A DNA stretch of 64,000 nt, from positions 828,082,516 through 828,146,515 of the forward strand of contig NC_056750.1 in the NCBI RefSeq assembly GCF_019279795.1, read 5' to 3'. Every line of letters starts with the position of its first letter. The first letter of the stretch is position 1. Below are positions 35,246 to 46,075 of the stretch, in pieces. The translations under genes and the position numbers were made by a program. Below the pieces are notes generated by a model. That model worked only from the letters and a program-made list of their open reading frames with translations, was not told where the DNA came from and did no database searches. The DNA comes from Protopterus annectens (lineage: Eukaryota > Chordata > Ceratodontiformes > Protopteridae).

Positions 35246-37255
35246 TTAGCCAGGCTTGATACATTGACATAGCCAGTTAAGTGACAAATGTTGTTTGAGT
35301 CTAGTTTTAAATTGACCTAAGGTGGAAAGTAAGGTAATATCAGCTGGAAGAGAGTTCCAGGATCGACTTACAGAGTTTGCAAAGAGAGAATCACCGGCTG
35401 TGTTATTAATTTTGCTAGTCTGAATTAGTAGTTTGTTAGAGGATCGAAGCGGTCTAGGATTGTTATAGGGGGTAATAATATTTTTAAGTGCAGGAGTATT
35501 GTCCGGATTATAGAGGATTTTATAGGCCATAATCAGTTGGTTATACTGGATTAGGCTGGGTAGTTCAAGCCACCCAAGCTGATTTAGATTGATGCAATGA
35601 TGTGTCCTAAAAGACAGCCCAGTGGCAAACCTGGCAATGTGGTTGTAGCAAATAGAGAGTTTGTTAAGGACAGTCTTGTTTAAATTCGAGAGTAGAGGGG
35701 ATGCATACAGAAGGGTTGAAAGAAGGTGAGAGCGAGCTATGGCAATTTTAGCTGGAGGGGTTAGGAAGGCTTTTATTCTGTAAAGTGACCCTAGTTTTCT
35801 ATTGATGGTTTTGATAGTTTGGTTAACATGTAGGTCAAATTTTAGATTATTGTCTGTGATGACACCTAATAGTTTTGTAGATGGGTCAGGGGAGATTATT
35901 GTGCCATCATTTGATTTTATGGTAAAGGTGAAAGCGGTAGACCTACGTGTTGGTGAAAATAACAGCATTTTAGTTTTTTTGGGATTTAGGATCAGACGAT
36001 GTTCAGAAAGCCAGTTTTCTATTGTATTAAAGGTGGTCTGGGTAGTTGACCATAACTCTACTGGAGATGTGGCTGAACAAATCAGAGTAGAGTCATCAGC
36101 ATATAGGATACAGCTGACTTTTGGGATGACAGTATAAAGGTCATTAATGAAGATGGAGAACAGCAAGGGCCCTAGTATAGAGCCTTGTGGTACTCCAAGG
36201 GTATTAGGTAGAAGGTTAGAGAGTTTGTTCTGCCAAAGGACAGCCTGCTGTCGACCATTCAGGTAGGATTGAAACCATTGGAGGGCTCCAGTATCTAGAC
36301 AGAATGTTTGCAGGGTGTGGATTAAAAGTTGGTGATCAACCATATTGAATGCCTTGGAAAGATCCAAAAAGAGGGCTGAGGATATATAATTATTGTTGCG
36401 ATTATGGTTTATGGTGTTAGTAAAGGCTAGGAGGGCTGAAGTAGTGCTGTGATGAGGACGGAAGCCATGCTGAGTGTCTGCCATAAGGCAATTTTGGATT
36501 AGGTGGTGCATGAGTTGTCTATGAATACATTTTTCCATAATCTTTGCAAGTGGAGAGAGTATAGCTATTGGCCTATAATTGGAGAATTCAGTAGAGCTGC
36601 CTCCTTTGTGAAGTGGGATTGCATAGGATATTTTCCAGATGGTGGGTATTTTAGATTCTACTATGGTTTGATTGATTAGTATTGAGACAGGGTAAGCAAT
36701 AGCATCAGCTGATTTTTGTAGGTACTCGGCAGGGAGTTGATCAGCAGAATGTGTAGTGGATTTTAATTTTTTGATCAAGGTACGGATAAGTGAAGTGGTG
36801 ACTGGTTGGAAGCTGAACTCGAGTAGGTTTCTAGGGGTGCTACTTTCAGGACCAGGGGAGCTAGGAGGTAGTTGGCTAGCTAGGGCTTGAATTGTCTCAG
36901 TAAAGAATTGGTTAAAACTATCAGAAACATCTTTAGGGGTTTTATCAATAGTAGCAGCAGGGATTGGAGTTGAAGTTTGTCCAGGATGTAGTAGATTATT
37001 TAAACCTGCCCAAAACTTCTGAGGGTTATTTTGATTTACTGTCTGTAAATTACAGTAGTTTTGTTTTTTGTCTTGTAAAATTGATTTTTTGGTTTCGTTC
37101 CTGGATTGCCTGTATTTAATGTGATCTTGAGGGTCTTTAGAAGAATGCCATAAAGCGCATGCTTTGTTTCTATGGGTAATTTTGAGTTTAGACTCTATAG
37201 AAAGCCATGGTGCAGTTTTTGCCTTGGTTCTCTTTGAATGAACAGGTGCATGCAA
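35246..37255 (-). CDS. Family B ORF2, reverse transcriptase and C-terminal segment (669 residues)
   Basis: This is the largest intact frame in the window. In order: the linker KAKTAPWLSIESKLKITHRN; NNLLHPGQTSTPIP; IPLHKGGSSTEFSNYRPIAI; LSPLAKIMEKCIHRQL; HGFRPHHSTTSAL; motif A ALFLDLSKAFNMVDH; VPQGSILGPLLFSIFINDL; motif C ILYADDSTLI; LILNPKKTKML; TKLLGVITDNNLKFD; INRKLGSLYRIKAFL; and the C-terminal SRSWNSLPADI. The catalytic aspartates are intact. The frame in truth continues upstream to about 37310, before the C-run frame break. The 3' UTR follows directly. Function: copies the element's RNA into DNA at the nick. Confidence 0.9.
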   Translation of the reverse strand: MHAPVHSKRTKAKTAPWLSIESKLKITHRNKACALWHSSKDPQDHIKYRQSRNETKKSILQDKKQNYCNLQTVNQNNPQKFWAGLNNLLHPGQTSTPIPAATIDKTPKDVSDSFNQFFTETIQALASQLPPSSPGPESSTPRNLLEFSFQPVTTSLIRTLIKKLKSTTHSADQLPAEYLQKSADAIAYPVSILINQTIVESKIPTIWKISYAIPLHKGGSSTEFSNYRPIAILSPLAKIMEKCIHRQLMHHLIQNCLMADTQHGFRPHHSTTSALLAFTNTINHNRNNNYISSALFLDLSKAFNMVDHQLLIHTLQTFCLDTGALQWFQSYLNGRQQAVLWQNKLSNLLPNTLGVPQGSILGPLLFSIFINDLYTVIPKVSCILYADDSTLICSATSPVELWSTTQTTFNTIENWLSEHRLILNPKKTKMLLFSPTRRSTAFTFTIKSNDGTIISPDPSTKLLGVITDNNLKFDLHVNQTIKTINRKLGSLYRIKAFLTPPAKIAIARSHLLSTLLYASPLLSNLNKTVLNKLSICYNHIARFATGLSFRTHHCINLNQLGWLELPSLIQYNQLIMAYKILYNPDNTPALKNIITPYNNPRPLRSSNKLLIQTSKINNTAGDSLFANSVSRSWNSLPADITLLSTLGQFKTRLKQHLSLNWLCQCIKPG

Positions 37256-37280
37256 ATCAAGGATCTCAAGGAATTTGTTG

Positions 37281-37898
37281 TTAAAGTATGCTACTGCTTC
37301 CTCTAAGGGGGAGGTGTTTTAGAATAGACCAATCACATGAGTTTAGTTCTTGTTGGAATTTGGCAGGGTCAAAGTTTTTATTGTTTCTAACCTTTCTGAG
37401 TAAGGGTTGTTGGGAATTAATGGTTTTGTGCTTAATTACATATGTGAGAAGGTGATCGCTTAGGCCATTTAGGAGGGTACCAGAGGTATACATTTGGGGG
37501 TGACTGTTTATGAGTACCCAGTCAAGTATACTTTCTTTTTGGTTGGGTTTACCTATACTGGTAGGGGTGGATATGATTTGTTTAAATGCATGCAGGTTAA
37601 TATGGGTGGTTGGGGATTCTGAGGAACAGGTGCCCCAGACTATGTTAAAGTCTCCAAGTAGTAGGGTTTCTTGGAGGTAGTGACATGATAGCCAGTGTAG
37701 GATATCTTCAAATGTAGATATATTGTTACCTGGGGGAATGTACATACAGATGATATTAATGCATTTATTTTTATTAAGTTGCAATTTGGTGGCAAGAATC
37801 TCTGAGTTATTAATCTGAGGAGGTTGTATTACATCTATGGTGACATTCAACTCAGATTTATAGAGTACAGCTACCCCACCCCCTTCCTCGAAGCACAA
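37281..37898 (-). CDS. Family B ORF2, AP-like endonuclease segment
   Basis: It continues the endonuclease after a one-base frame shift: EEGGGVAVLYKSELNV, ILATKLQLNKNKCINIICMYIPP, LLLGDFNIVWG (catalytic-type GDFN), ILDWVLINSHPQ and NGLSDHLLTYVIKHKT (SDH motif). The enzyme would nick the DNA target for target-primed reverse transcription. An extra C in a C-run near 37310 sends the last residues out of frame (PLRGSSSIL, then a stop); the other family B copies read PLDEAVSYFNNKFL at this point. Confidence 0.8.
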   Translation of the reverse strand: MCFEEGGGVAVLYKSELNVTIDVIQPPQINNSEILATKLQLNKNKCINIICMYIPPGNNISTFEDILHWLSCHYLQETLLLGDFNIVWGTCSSESPTTHINLHAFKQIISTPTSIGKPNQKESILDWVLINSHPQMYTSGTLLNGLSDHLLTYVIKHKTINSQQPLLRKVRNNKNFDPAKFQQELNSCDWSILKHLPLRGSSSIL

Positions 37899-38512
37899 TC
37901 CAGCCTGTGTATGTTGTACTCAGGTGGTAACACTTCATTGTCTTTAGTGTTAGGTTTTAACCAGTTTTCAGATAAACAGAGAATATCAGGGGAGTGGACA
38001 TCCAGAAGTGCATGCAATTCATGTACCTTGTTATTAATGCTTCTAATATTGAGATGACAGGCTAGGAGAGAGTTAGTTGGCCTATTAATTGTAGGTTTGT
38101 AGCTTAGATTGCAAGTAGAGGGGGTATGTGTATCTGAAGTGAGTGGGCCAGGGTTGGGGTGAATATCACCACTAAGTATTAGGTTGAGTCTATACTTGGT
38201 GATGAACTTCAGGAATTTGTTTATTAGTTTGTGGTAGTGTTTGGATCTAGAGCTAATGTGCCTGGGGTTGAGATGTTGATAGACTGAACAAGATGTTGGA
38301 TAGGATCTGGTACTGTAAGTATGGTTGAAGGTGGAAGGATTTACAGCTGGGGTGATAGTATGGCCTTTTGGGATCTGAAATCCCGTGAGAAACTGGTTTT
38401 CATACAAGGTAAGGAGGTATGGTGTGAACAAGAGGGGTAGTAAAGAGGAGTATATCATTATCTGTGATTCAGCTTGTGAGTTAAGGAACTGTTTTACCTG
38501 GTGATGCAACAC
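37871..38512 (-). CDS. Family B ORF2, N-terminal segment with 2A-like motif and start of endonuclease
   Basis: This 213-residue frame has no obvious ATG at its start; the apparent start at 38512 is a TTG codon and the frame stays open upstream for a short way. A hydrophobic stretch (IMIYSSLLPLLFTPYLLTLY) is followed about 90 residues later by LNLILSGDIHPNPGP (NPGP codons at 38155-38144), which resembles 2A ribosome-skipping peptides. The endonuclease begins right after it with LLACHLNIRSINNKVHELHA and ILCLSENWLKP. A missing G in the G-run near 37885 ends the frame at RKGVG, where the related copy at 14348 reads KKGGGVAILFK. 2A-like peptides at the ORF2 N-terminus are known in APE-type LINEs. 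Confidence 0.75.
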   Translation of the reverse strand: MLHHQVKQFLNSQAESQIMIYSSLLPLLFTPYLLTLYENQFLTGFQIPKGHTITPAVNPSTFNHTYSTRSYPTSCSVYQHLNPRHISSRSKHYHKLINKFLKFITKYRLNLILSGDIHPNPGPLTSDTHTPSTCNLSYKPTINRPTNSLLACHLNIRSINNKVHELHALLDVHSPDILCLSENWLKPNTKDNEVLPPEYNIHRLDCASRKGVG

Positions 38513-38780
38513 CAGAAGATAGAGTGGTGAGGTAAAGGTACTGGAAGGGGGATGGGAGAATGCCAGATGAAAGCTAATAGGTGCTATTAAAATGTAGGTA
38601 GTAGAATGGGGGTGGATGGAATTATCCCAGATGAAAGCAGATAGGATCTAGAAAGAGGGGGAGTGGCTATAGTACTATAAATTTAGAGGTACTGGGGGCA
38701 GGAGGGAATTGGGGGCAGGGAGGGGAGCAAAGAGAGCCCGAGCATAGTGAGGGCGAACGTAGCGGGGCTATTGCAGTTTA

Positions 38781-39907
38781 CAAGGTTTCCTAAGGTGTCC
38801 TAAAGCTATAAGGTAAGCATTACAGCTCTTAATGTAAGAGTCAATTTACTTCAGTTACAGGGGAAGGAGGCAACCGCTCAAGTAGAAACAAATCCTAGGT
38901 GATTTACCAGAAAATCAATGGAGAATTAATGGAGGCTTGGGGCAAAAAATACGAAGCAAATTCAGGATGCTTTACAAACTCAGGAAGAGAAGAGAATTTT
39001 ACAAAGGCATAAGTGATTCAGTAAACTAATACTAGAGTTTGAAAGTTTGCAATTGTGGTTGATAGTTTGTTATGTCGACTAAGCTAGGTATCAAAACCAA
39101 TGGCTTTTATAGAAGCGACTACTGTTGTACATAAGATTACTTGTGAATAGAAAGCGTGACTCTCATATCTGATGTGTATGAGGGTATGAGGAGCAGATTT
39201 TGCATCATGTTTAGGTACAAGGAGATGTGCTGCAAACTATATTAGTGCTACATGTCCAGTACCATGCTCAGAAAGATACATATAACATCCCTTATATGCT
39301 TTACTTTTTGTTTGTTTGTGGTAGGAGCCGGACAGGACCAGGCCTACTGTCTTCTTTCTATGGAACAATCATTCCTTTATGCTGACCAAAAACTAACTTG
39401 TCAGTAAATGTTTAGACAAAACAGACAAAAAATTATATATGCCTTACAGGAATGTTCTCTTGGTACACCTAGGAAACACTGTAAAATGCGATACACAAAC
39501 CTTAACCAGCCTCTCAAAAAGCAAGTTAATTTGCAAATGCAGCTTTTTTGAAAAAAAATATGGATAAAAAATCTGAAAACCGAGTCTGATCATCTGAAAT
39601 CCTGAAAAAGATATAAGGAATGACAAAGGTTTTAAGTAAGCAATAATGTTTGACATGGAGAGACTAAGAGGAAAACAGCGCACCAACTGGGGGTGCTGTG
39701 GGCCCCCATCCCTGGAACACCATTATCTCAATTATCACCCACCTGAGAAGACATTATTATGCTTAAAATTGGCTATCTGACAAGTCAGTTTGTTTTGCAT
39801 TGTTGTTTGTATATTGTTTTTCTATACTTTTCATGTGAAATAGTTCTTCTGCCTAAATTTTCAGAGCTGAAGTAGGATATTTAATTCTCTTGGAGGAAGT
39901 ATTTTGC
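38781..39907. other. No recognised feature
   Basis: Flank of the LINE 5' end; the first 100 bases could still belong to its leader. No motif elsewhere. Confidence 0.4.
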
Positions 39908-40130
39908 ATCCATAATATGCTGTAGGTGGATTGGACACACTAAATTGGCCCTAGGCGTGAGTGTGTGCATGTGTGTGCCTTCTGTGGAAGGTTGGGCGCC
40001 GGGCTGGCAACTCGGCACCATAAAAAAAACTCTACTGCCAATCATGATCAGACAGTGATCCGCTGTGGCAACCCCTAACCGGGAAAAAGCCGAAAGAAGA
40101 AGAAGAAGAAGAAGAAGAAGAAGAAGAATA
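39908..40130 (+). mobile_element. V-SINE, 5'-truncated
   Basis: Starts in the end of the conserved centre ('tgctgtaggtggattggaca'), continues 'ctaaattggccctaggcgtg', 'ccgggctggcaactcgg' and 'acccctaaccgggaaaaagc', and ends with (AAG)n at about 40095-40128. It is the same subfamily as 58812-59158; the Pol III head is missing. Confidence 0.85.
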
Positions 40131-40366
40131 TAAATCATGTAAGTATTTAATAATGTCTACAAAAACACACACTCATGAGTGACTGCACATATACATGCAT
40201 GCACATACACACACTCACGTAAACATGCAAATGAAACCGGCAACTAGCACACTTTAGGTGTTTTGTTCTGATCAGATGAAGAAATACATAAATAATACTA
40301 ACAGTAATTTTTTAGGTCATTGCCATCAGATACATACAGTGGAAAACATTACAATTTCCCTAATCA

Positions 40367-40367
<1 letters not shown>
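40131..40367. other. No recognised feature
   Basis: Short non-coding stretch with scattered CA-rich words. Confidence 0.4.

Positions 40368-40442
<75 letters not shown>
40368..40442. repeat. (CA)n microsatellite
   Basis: About 37 uninterrupted CA dinucleotides. Confidence 0.98.
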
Positions 40443-40448
<6 letters not shown>

Positions 40449-41599
40449 TTCATGTTGTTGATTATATGTAGTTGAGATGTTTGATTGTAATTAAATGAGT
40501 GATCTTATAATAACCACTACACTGTATCTTAGCTTATTGCACACACACAATATGGTCTTGAAACTATAGCTGCTATAGTTACTGGCATTAGGTTTTTTTT
40601 CTACCCATTTTTTCTACTCGACTAACTGATGCTTTTTAACATCCATGTTTAGTGAGGGGAAAGGAAATGGCAGGTTTTTATAACTGCTGTTGAAATTACT
40701 TGCAATTGTTATATTTATTATGATATTTTATTTTAACTACTCACTCACTGTGCCTTTTTAAAAATGTCCATTACTGAGGAAAATGGAATTGGGGTAGCTC
40801 CAGTAAAAGATTTCAGTCTTAGTACATAGAATTCATACTTAACTTTTCACCAGGTTCTCCCTTTTGATTAATTGTCTTCTTTGGAATTTTGAAAGTCCAA
40901 CCGTGATCATTCAATCTCCAAATACATATTGTAAAAAATATAGATATAATGTATTGCATGTGTCATGTAATGATTTGGACAGCACTATCTGAAGAAAAAT
41001 TTAGCCAAACATTAAGTATCAGATGCTCACTCTTAATTAAACATGCAGCAGCCTCTCCAAATGAATGTATAGCACCATAATACTTACTTCAAACAAAGCT
41101 ATAAAGAACATTTCTTTTGCAGTTGTTTTCTTATCTTCCAAAACAAGTACACTCAAAAACACTCCATAACCAGACTTTGTATCCTCAACTAATTTTTATG
41201 CTGGTAAGTTAACTCATTCATCACCCAAATAAATGCAAGTTGGACCATTTCACCTATTCCTCTATGTATTCTTCTACAACCATCTCTTCCCAAAATTCAA
41301 AGTAACCCTTGACAACCATCCAAACCATCATTAGCAGATAGCCACAACCAGCCACCTAATCCATCTTATAATTTACCTAACAAGTTTTCAACATCCGTCA
41401 GCCAAATGCTCATCCCCACTTCCACTTTTATTTCTTCTCTTGCTCCCATCAACAGGGAAGCAACAACTCAAAACTATACAATTTTCAATTTTACCACAAG
41501 ATAGCTTTTATATACATTCTGTTACTATATAGCTATACCAAACCTAATCTAGGTCCCACATCACCTATGACCCTAACCAGTACAACATAGTTCCACATA
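40443..41599. other. No recognised feature
   Basis: Non-coding; the last few hundred bases may be 5' UTR or ORF1 remains of the LINE that follows. Confidence 0.4.
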
Positions 41600-42849
41600 A
41601 CATCAGCCAGATATATATGACATTTCTCATTGCAGGAAACTTGCTAAACAAATTACAACAACTACATTCATTCCTATCCTCCAACAGTCAAGACATAATT
41701 GTCATAACTGAATCTTAAGTTAAAAAAGACATGTCCATCTTTGGTCTGCATTACACAGCTTCAATGTCTGACCAGGTATTAGAGGAAAGGGAGGAACTCT
41801 GGTGTTAAACAAAAATACAGTGAAACCATCCATACAAGGTCAAAACATACTTATAAGTGATCATGACCTTGTTTATCTCTTAATTTGCATGGTAAAGACA
41901 CTAATTCTCTAACTTTTGTAGTTGCCTACCTACCCCTGCATGTGAGTCTGTCCAACTTTAAGCTATTACTTAATCAAATCTTGCAACATTCGAGATATAG
42001 CGATGACATTATAACTATACAGGGCATTAAGTTCAACCTTCTCAGATCCTCCAACATGGCTATGCTAGATAGTCTATCTGACTTGAAACTTGTACAGATG
42101 ATAAAAGAACTCACAAGATGTAATTTTACATCAGGACAGCAATTCTTTTTAGATGTGCCAATGACAAACATTCCATGCAAAATCTCTGGGACCCAAGTCC
42201 TCCCACCGACCATTAGTATCCATTGCCCCATACCATTTACTTTAGTACATTATAATTATAAATGCTCCCCTGTTGTAATAACCTGCCACTCTAAAACTCA
42301 AAAAAACATATACTTGTGCTGGTAAGGAAGAGCTCTCCAAACAAACCAGTTACCCATAATTCTTACTATTAATGACCCTGCTAAAGCATATCCAACACAA
42401 ACACTTCTTCAAAGTTATCAAACTACGTAAAATTAAATAAAAAGGCCAACCAAAGAACTCGTGACTGTCTACAAAGTCTAACCTGTGGCCCATTATCAAT
42501 GGGAGTAGCTACCCAATTCAGAAAATAGAGATACATTCATTCTCCTAAGGAATTTGGTAATAAAAAGCAGTCAGAAGGAACCAAACCAGCTTCCTTCAAA
42601 GTTAATCAAAACTCTATTATACCAAACAAAGACAATTATGGAAGCTTGTTAAGTGAGTCTTAGTGTCCTCTCATATATAAACATCCTTGAAAAATGGCGT
42701 TAGACACCACATTCCCTTACAGGCTTCCTAGTAGACTTCAGTACACTTTCCACATCCCCATCAACCAAAAAACAATCTGATTAACAGAACCACCTCATTA
42801 CTCTCTACCATTCTACTTCAAAAAGGGTGCTGCTGTAGACATAAACAAA

Positions 42850-43083
42850 ATGTTGTTGTGTCTTTCGGCTTTTCCTGGTTAGGGGTCACTACAGCAGAAC
42901 TCTGGTCCGCTAATGATTGGCAGTAGATTTTTACGTGCCGAGTTGCCAGCCCTGACACACAACCTTCAATGAAGGTACACCCATTCACGCATGTCTCCAC
43001 ACAGAAGACGCTTTAGCTGAGAATCGAACAGGACAACGTCTTACTGTGAGGTGACAACGCTACCGCAGCACCACCACCACAGG
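42850..43083 (-). mobile_element. V-SINE derivative lacking the central domain, minus strand
   Basis: The reverse complement has the tRNA-like head ('tgctgcggtagcgttgtcac'), a B-box-like 'gttcgattctc', the same internal deletion as 20343-20590 ('ggagacatgcgtgaatgggt'), the 3' part 'aaccaggaaaagccgaaaga' and an (AAC)-type tail. It lies within the family D LINE. Confidence 0.8.
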
Positions 43084-43429
43084 TATAATAGATCAAATTT
43101 CCTCTGATGCCTCTTGTCAGAAGCAGATGCCCACTGGTTTATTATATTATGCAAAAGAGTATATTATTCTCACTGTCCTCTGCCAGTACAGCCTATGCCT
43201 TTCCAAAAATACAATGCTAGCTGAATGCAAGTAAACCATATTCCAACTGTTTCCAGGATTTCCAAACCATGAAAGCACAAGGGGCTTTAGACTAATATCA
43301 ATGCATCCATCTCTGTAGAAGTCACTGGGCAATGAGTCTTGTCATCATTCGTGATTATATAAAAAACAGTATTCTATTTCCACACCAACATAGATTCTGG
43401 TTAACATGTATCACCACATCCCTCCTAAT

Positions 43430-43473
43430 ATAATATAATATAATATAATATAATATAATATAATATAATATAA
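43430..43473. repeat. (TAATA)n microsatellite
   Basis: About nine pentamers. Confidence 0.97.
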
Positions 43474-44060
43474 CATAACAGTCAGTGTGGGTAAAGGTAT
43501 CATAACAGCCTCACTTTTCATTCCTCTGACCAAATCCTTCACCCCATTAGACTATCAGTTATTAATGATGTTGTTAATCAGAGCAAGAGTAAGTTGAAAT
43601 GTCTTGTCTTGAGACAAAACCTCCTCATTGACAGATTATTTATAGGTACTACTTCCCTTTCATCTTCCAAAAGTTAACACAAAAGGATCATTTTAAATAG
43701 CCCTGCTCCCATCATTGTTGAATGGCAAACTTTATGCTGACCTACCACAAACCGATATTATCCTCTATGCTAATGTTATGGTCATTTATAAGACCAGTGT
43801 TTCCCAGACTACCATCGAAACGTGACTAGAGAAAGATCACAACCTCCTTAGCAAACAGCTGATGCAGAAGAAACTAAAACACAAAGAAAATAGAGTCCAT
43901 GATTTATTGCACCAGACAGAATATTTCTTTAATCCATCAGCTCTGGGCTGTACTAATCAACAACAAAAAGCCTTTATATTATTCCCTACACATTAAAATC
44001 TTGGGATATAGCTTGGCCTGTCCCTTAACTTCCAATATGATAACAAAGAAACTAAATTAG

Positions 44061-44235
44061 CAAGCAACTCTTTTGGGGCAAAATATATTGCCCTTCCTAT
44101 CATCAGAAAGAAGGGCGGTCATAGGTAAAGGGATAGTTGCCCAGGTTGTGTGTGGAATTCCTATTGTAACAAATACTGCCCCCCCCAAAAAAAAAACTTT
44201 AACCTTGCTACAAACAACAGTTAACAGCATATATA
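44061..44235. other. No recognised feature
   Basis: Non-coding; includes a C8A10-type homopolymer pair near 44189. Confidence 0.4.
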
Positions 44236-44244
44236 AATAAATAA

Positions 44245-44274
<30 letters not shown>
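44236..44274. repeat. (ATAA)n(TA)n microsatellite
   Basis: Four ATAA/AAAT-type tetramers run into about 12 TA dinucleotides. Confidence 0.95.
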
Positions 44275-44282
<8 letters not shown>

Positions 44283-44700
44283 TTAACATCCAGACCCATC
44301 AAATAAAGCATCATTGCTTTGTACTAGAAAAAGGAAAATGGTTACCAATCAAGCAAAAAATGCATACTGCCACTTGCATTCCTAACGTACACACTGAAGA
44401 CCTTGGGACCTTCGAATTTTGCCAGGAGGACCATCTTCTACAGTCTCAAATCACATTGACCATGCTCTCTTGAAGCAGTCCCAGAATCAGCCTTCACACA
44501 ACATGTTATAGTTTTCAAATATAACAAAACCAGAATCTGGCAGAGGCAAAATACAGCACTAGGATGCAGCAGTAAATAAAGCGTTGTAATAATCCAAATG
44601 TCGCCAATAAATTTCCAACACAACAGTTTATTGGTGCAAGTGCTTTCATGATATAATCAATTCATCAGACACATATACAAAGCTAAAATCAACCATATTC
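44275..44700 (-). other. Possible PLE terminus with hammerhead-like motif
   Basis: On the minus strand CTGATGA (44668-44662), 14 bases, GAAAGCACT (44647-44639) matches the motif found at PLE 3' ends (22989) and elsewhere in the window. 'accaataaactg' follows. No PLE coding sequence is readable nearby. Confidence 0.4.
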
Positions 44701-45869
44701 AAATACCATCCATTAAAATATCTCTGAAATTTACTTGTTCATATAAATGTACTGTGATGGATCTTTACTCCCAGAATCTCTGGCTGAATCCAAACGGGAT
44801 TGGATGTTATCTGGATTATATAAACTGGCAGGCAGTTAAAGACTTGCTATATCACAAGCCTCCTCTGTTCACCGCAGCCATCAAGCATTTTTTATATTAT
44901 GTGACATTACAATATTTACCCCAGAGTGGTGCACAATAATATTTACACTGTTGAATGAATTTTACGTACTATTTCACATGTCCTACACAGCATCAAGCAA
45001 TATACCATTAGAAAAACAAAAAAATATTGATGGAAATACAGAAAAAAATAACTTCATGAGTATTAATTACCCACTTTGAACTTTGTGACATTGTCTATGC
45101 ATAGCACATATAGCTTATATTGTCATAAAAAATTCACTTTTATCTAATCTGTTCTATACTGAGTATTGTCTTGAATGAATATACAATTTATCAGGGAAAC
45201 TTGCACAGCTTTTCTGTTTCACAGTTTATTTACTTCTGTATTTATATTGCAGTGAATAAAGTAATTCAACTTCGTTTCATCTCAAAATTCAACTTGTAAG
45301 ATTTTGTACTTGACTTATTATTATTGCAGTTTACTCAACACATTTTTTGCACATGATTTACTGTCCTTGCAGTATGCTAAGTCAGAGTAAGGCATATGTG
45401 AGCATCACAGTCCTATAAACAATCTATGCTTTACTGTAGCTGCCCCAAAAAATATACTTTTAAATCATGACATCTGTGCAACCGATCTGCCATGGCACTC
45501 ATCTATACTCATTTCTAATCCAAAGAGCATGTCACACAAAACACGGATCTCTGTACCTCACATCTGTCTACATTTCAGGTGGACACTCCTAACTTGTTCT
45601 CAGACTTTTGCTCCATTCCTCATCCCTTTTAAAATTGAAAATTGTTTTGAGAAGATGTAAGCTAACAGTATCAGCATTCAAAGTGCCCCTAATATGAGTG
45701 TATTTTGTATAACTATTTTTGCTTTGTGCATAACTCTGCAGATAAAATTTGAGAGGTTCAGTGATCCCTCTCAAAAGTGGATGACTCAGTAGTACTTTTC
45801 CCTAAACTTTGAAAATTTAACTAAAATACTGGTAAAAATATGCAAATTCAAAAACTAAGTGTCTTATAC
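44701..45869. other. No recognised feature
   Basis: AT-rich non-coding DNA; no transposase frame was found although a Tc1 terminus follows. Confidence 0.4.
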
Positions 45870-46075
45870 AACTTATGCAACCAGCATATTGTACGTTTTT
45901 TATTTTTTATATTTTTCCCATATCAGATTTGTTTGTTTTTCAATTGAATTGTACAGGTTATAGGTCGCATTAAAGGTGGGAAAAGTTTTGAAATGATTTA
46001 TTGTGGTCTCAGTTTTTTATATCACAAAAACCTGGCATTTTAACAGGGGTGTGTGCACTTTTTATATCGACTGTA
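45870..46075 (-). mobile_element. Tc1/mariner-like terminal fragment
   Basis: The reverse complement starts at the terminus 'cagtcgatataaaaagtgca' and continues with 'cacacccctgttaaaatgcc', 'aggtttttgtgat', 'aatcatttcaaaacttt', 'gacctataacctgtacaatt' and 'ctggttgcataagt'. These are the words I know from a Tc1 subfamily shared by fish, frogs and lampreys. The end is followed by TA, the expected Tc1 target. The transposase and the other terminus are absent, so this is a deleted remnant. Confidence 0.8.

Larger units (their letters stand above)
34968..38780 (-). mobile_element. Family B LINE, nearly full length, minus strand
   Basis: Read on the minus strand: a GC-richer leader (38780-38513, including 'gctacgttcgccctcactat'), one long ORF2 region in three frames (38512-35246), and a 3' UTR with the family tail (35055-34990), ending in an A-rich tail. 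The 5' boundary is not sharp and could extend toward 38900. Only two frame breaks are evident, both single-base changes in G/C runs. The hairpin TGGACATGCATCCA (35024-35011) lies in the tail. It is the reference copy for the broken family B insertions elsewhere. Confidence 0.85.
41600..44060 (+). pseudogene. Family D LINE, heavily decayed, interrupted by a V-SINE
   Basis: Endonuclease: NKLQQLHSFLSSNSQDIIVI, then TES*VKKDMSIFGLHYTAS and a degenerate 'RGGTLVLNKN' (41645-41815). The frame 41885-42325 gives FVVAYLPLHVSLSNFKLLLNQ. RT: motif C appears as DIILYANVMVIYKTS (about 43755-43800), with asparagine-valine where most LINEs have two aspartates. The C-terminus at about 43990 reads HIKILGYSLACPLT. 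Stops and frameshifts are frequent. The element is split by the minus-strand SINE at 42850-43083 and holds an (ATAAT)n tract at 43430. It differs from families A-C; the clade is not resolved. Confidence 0.65.

Noticed and set aside
35802-36137. Plus-strand frame of 111 residues
   Set aside because: It lies antisense to the intact LINE reverse transcriptase and shows no motif of its own.
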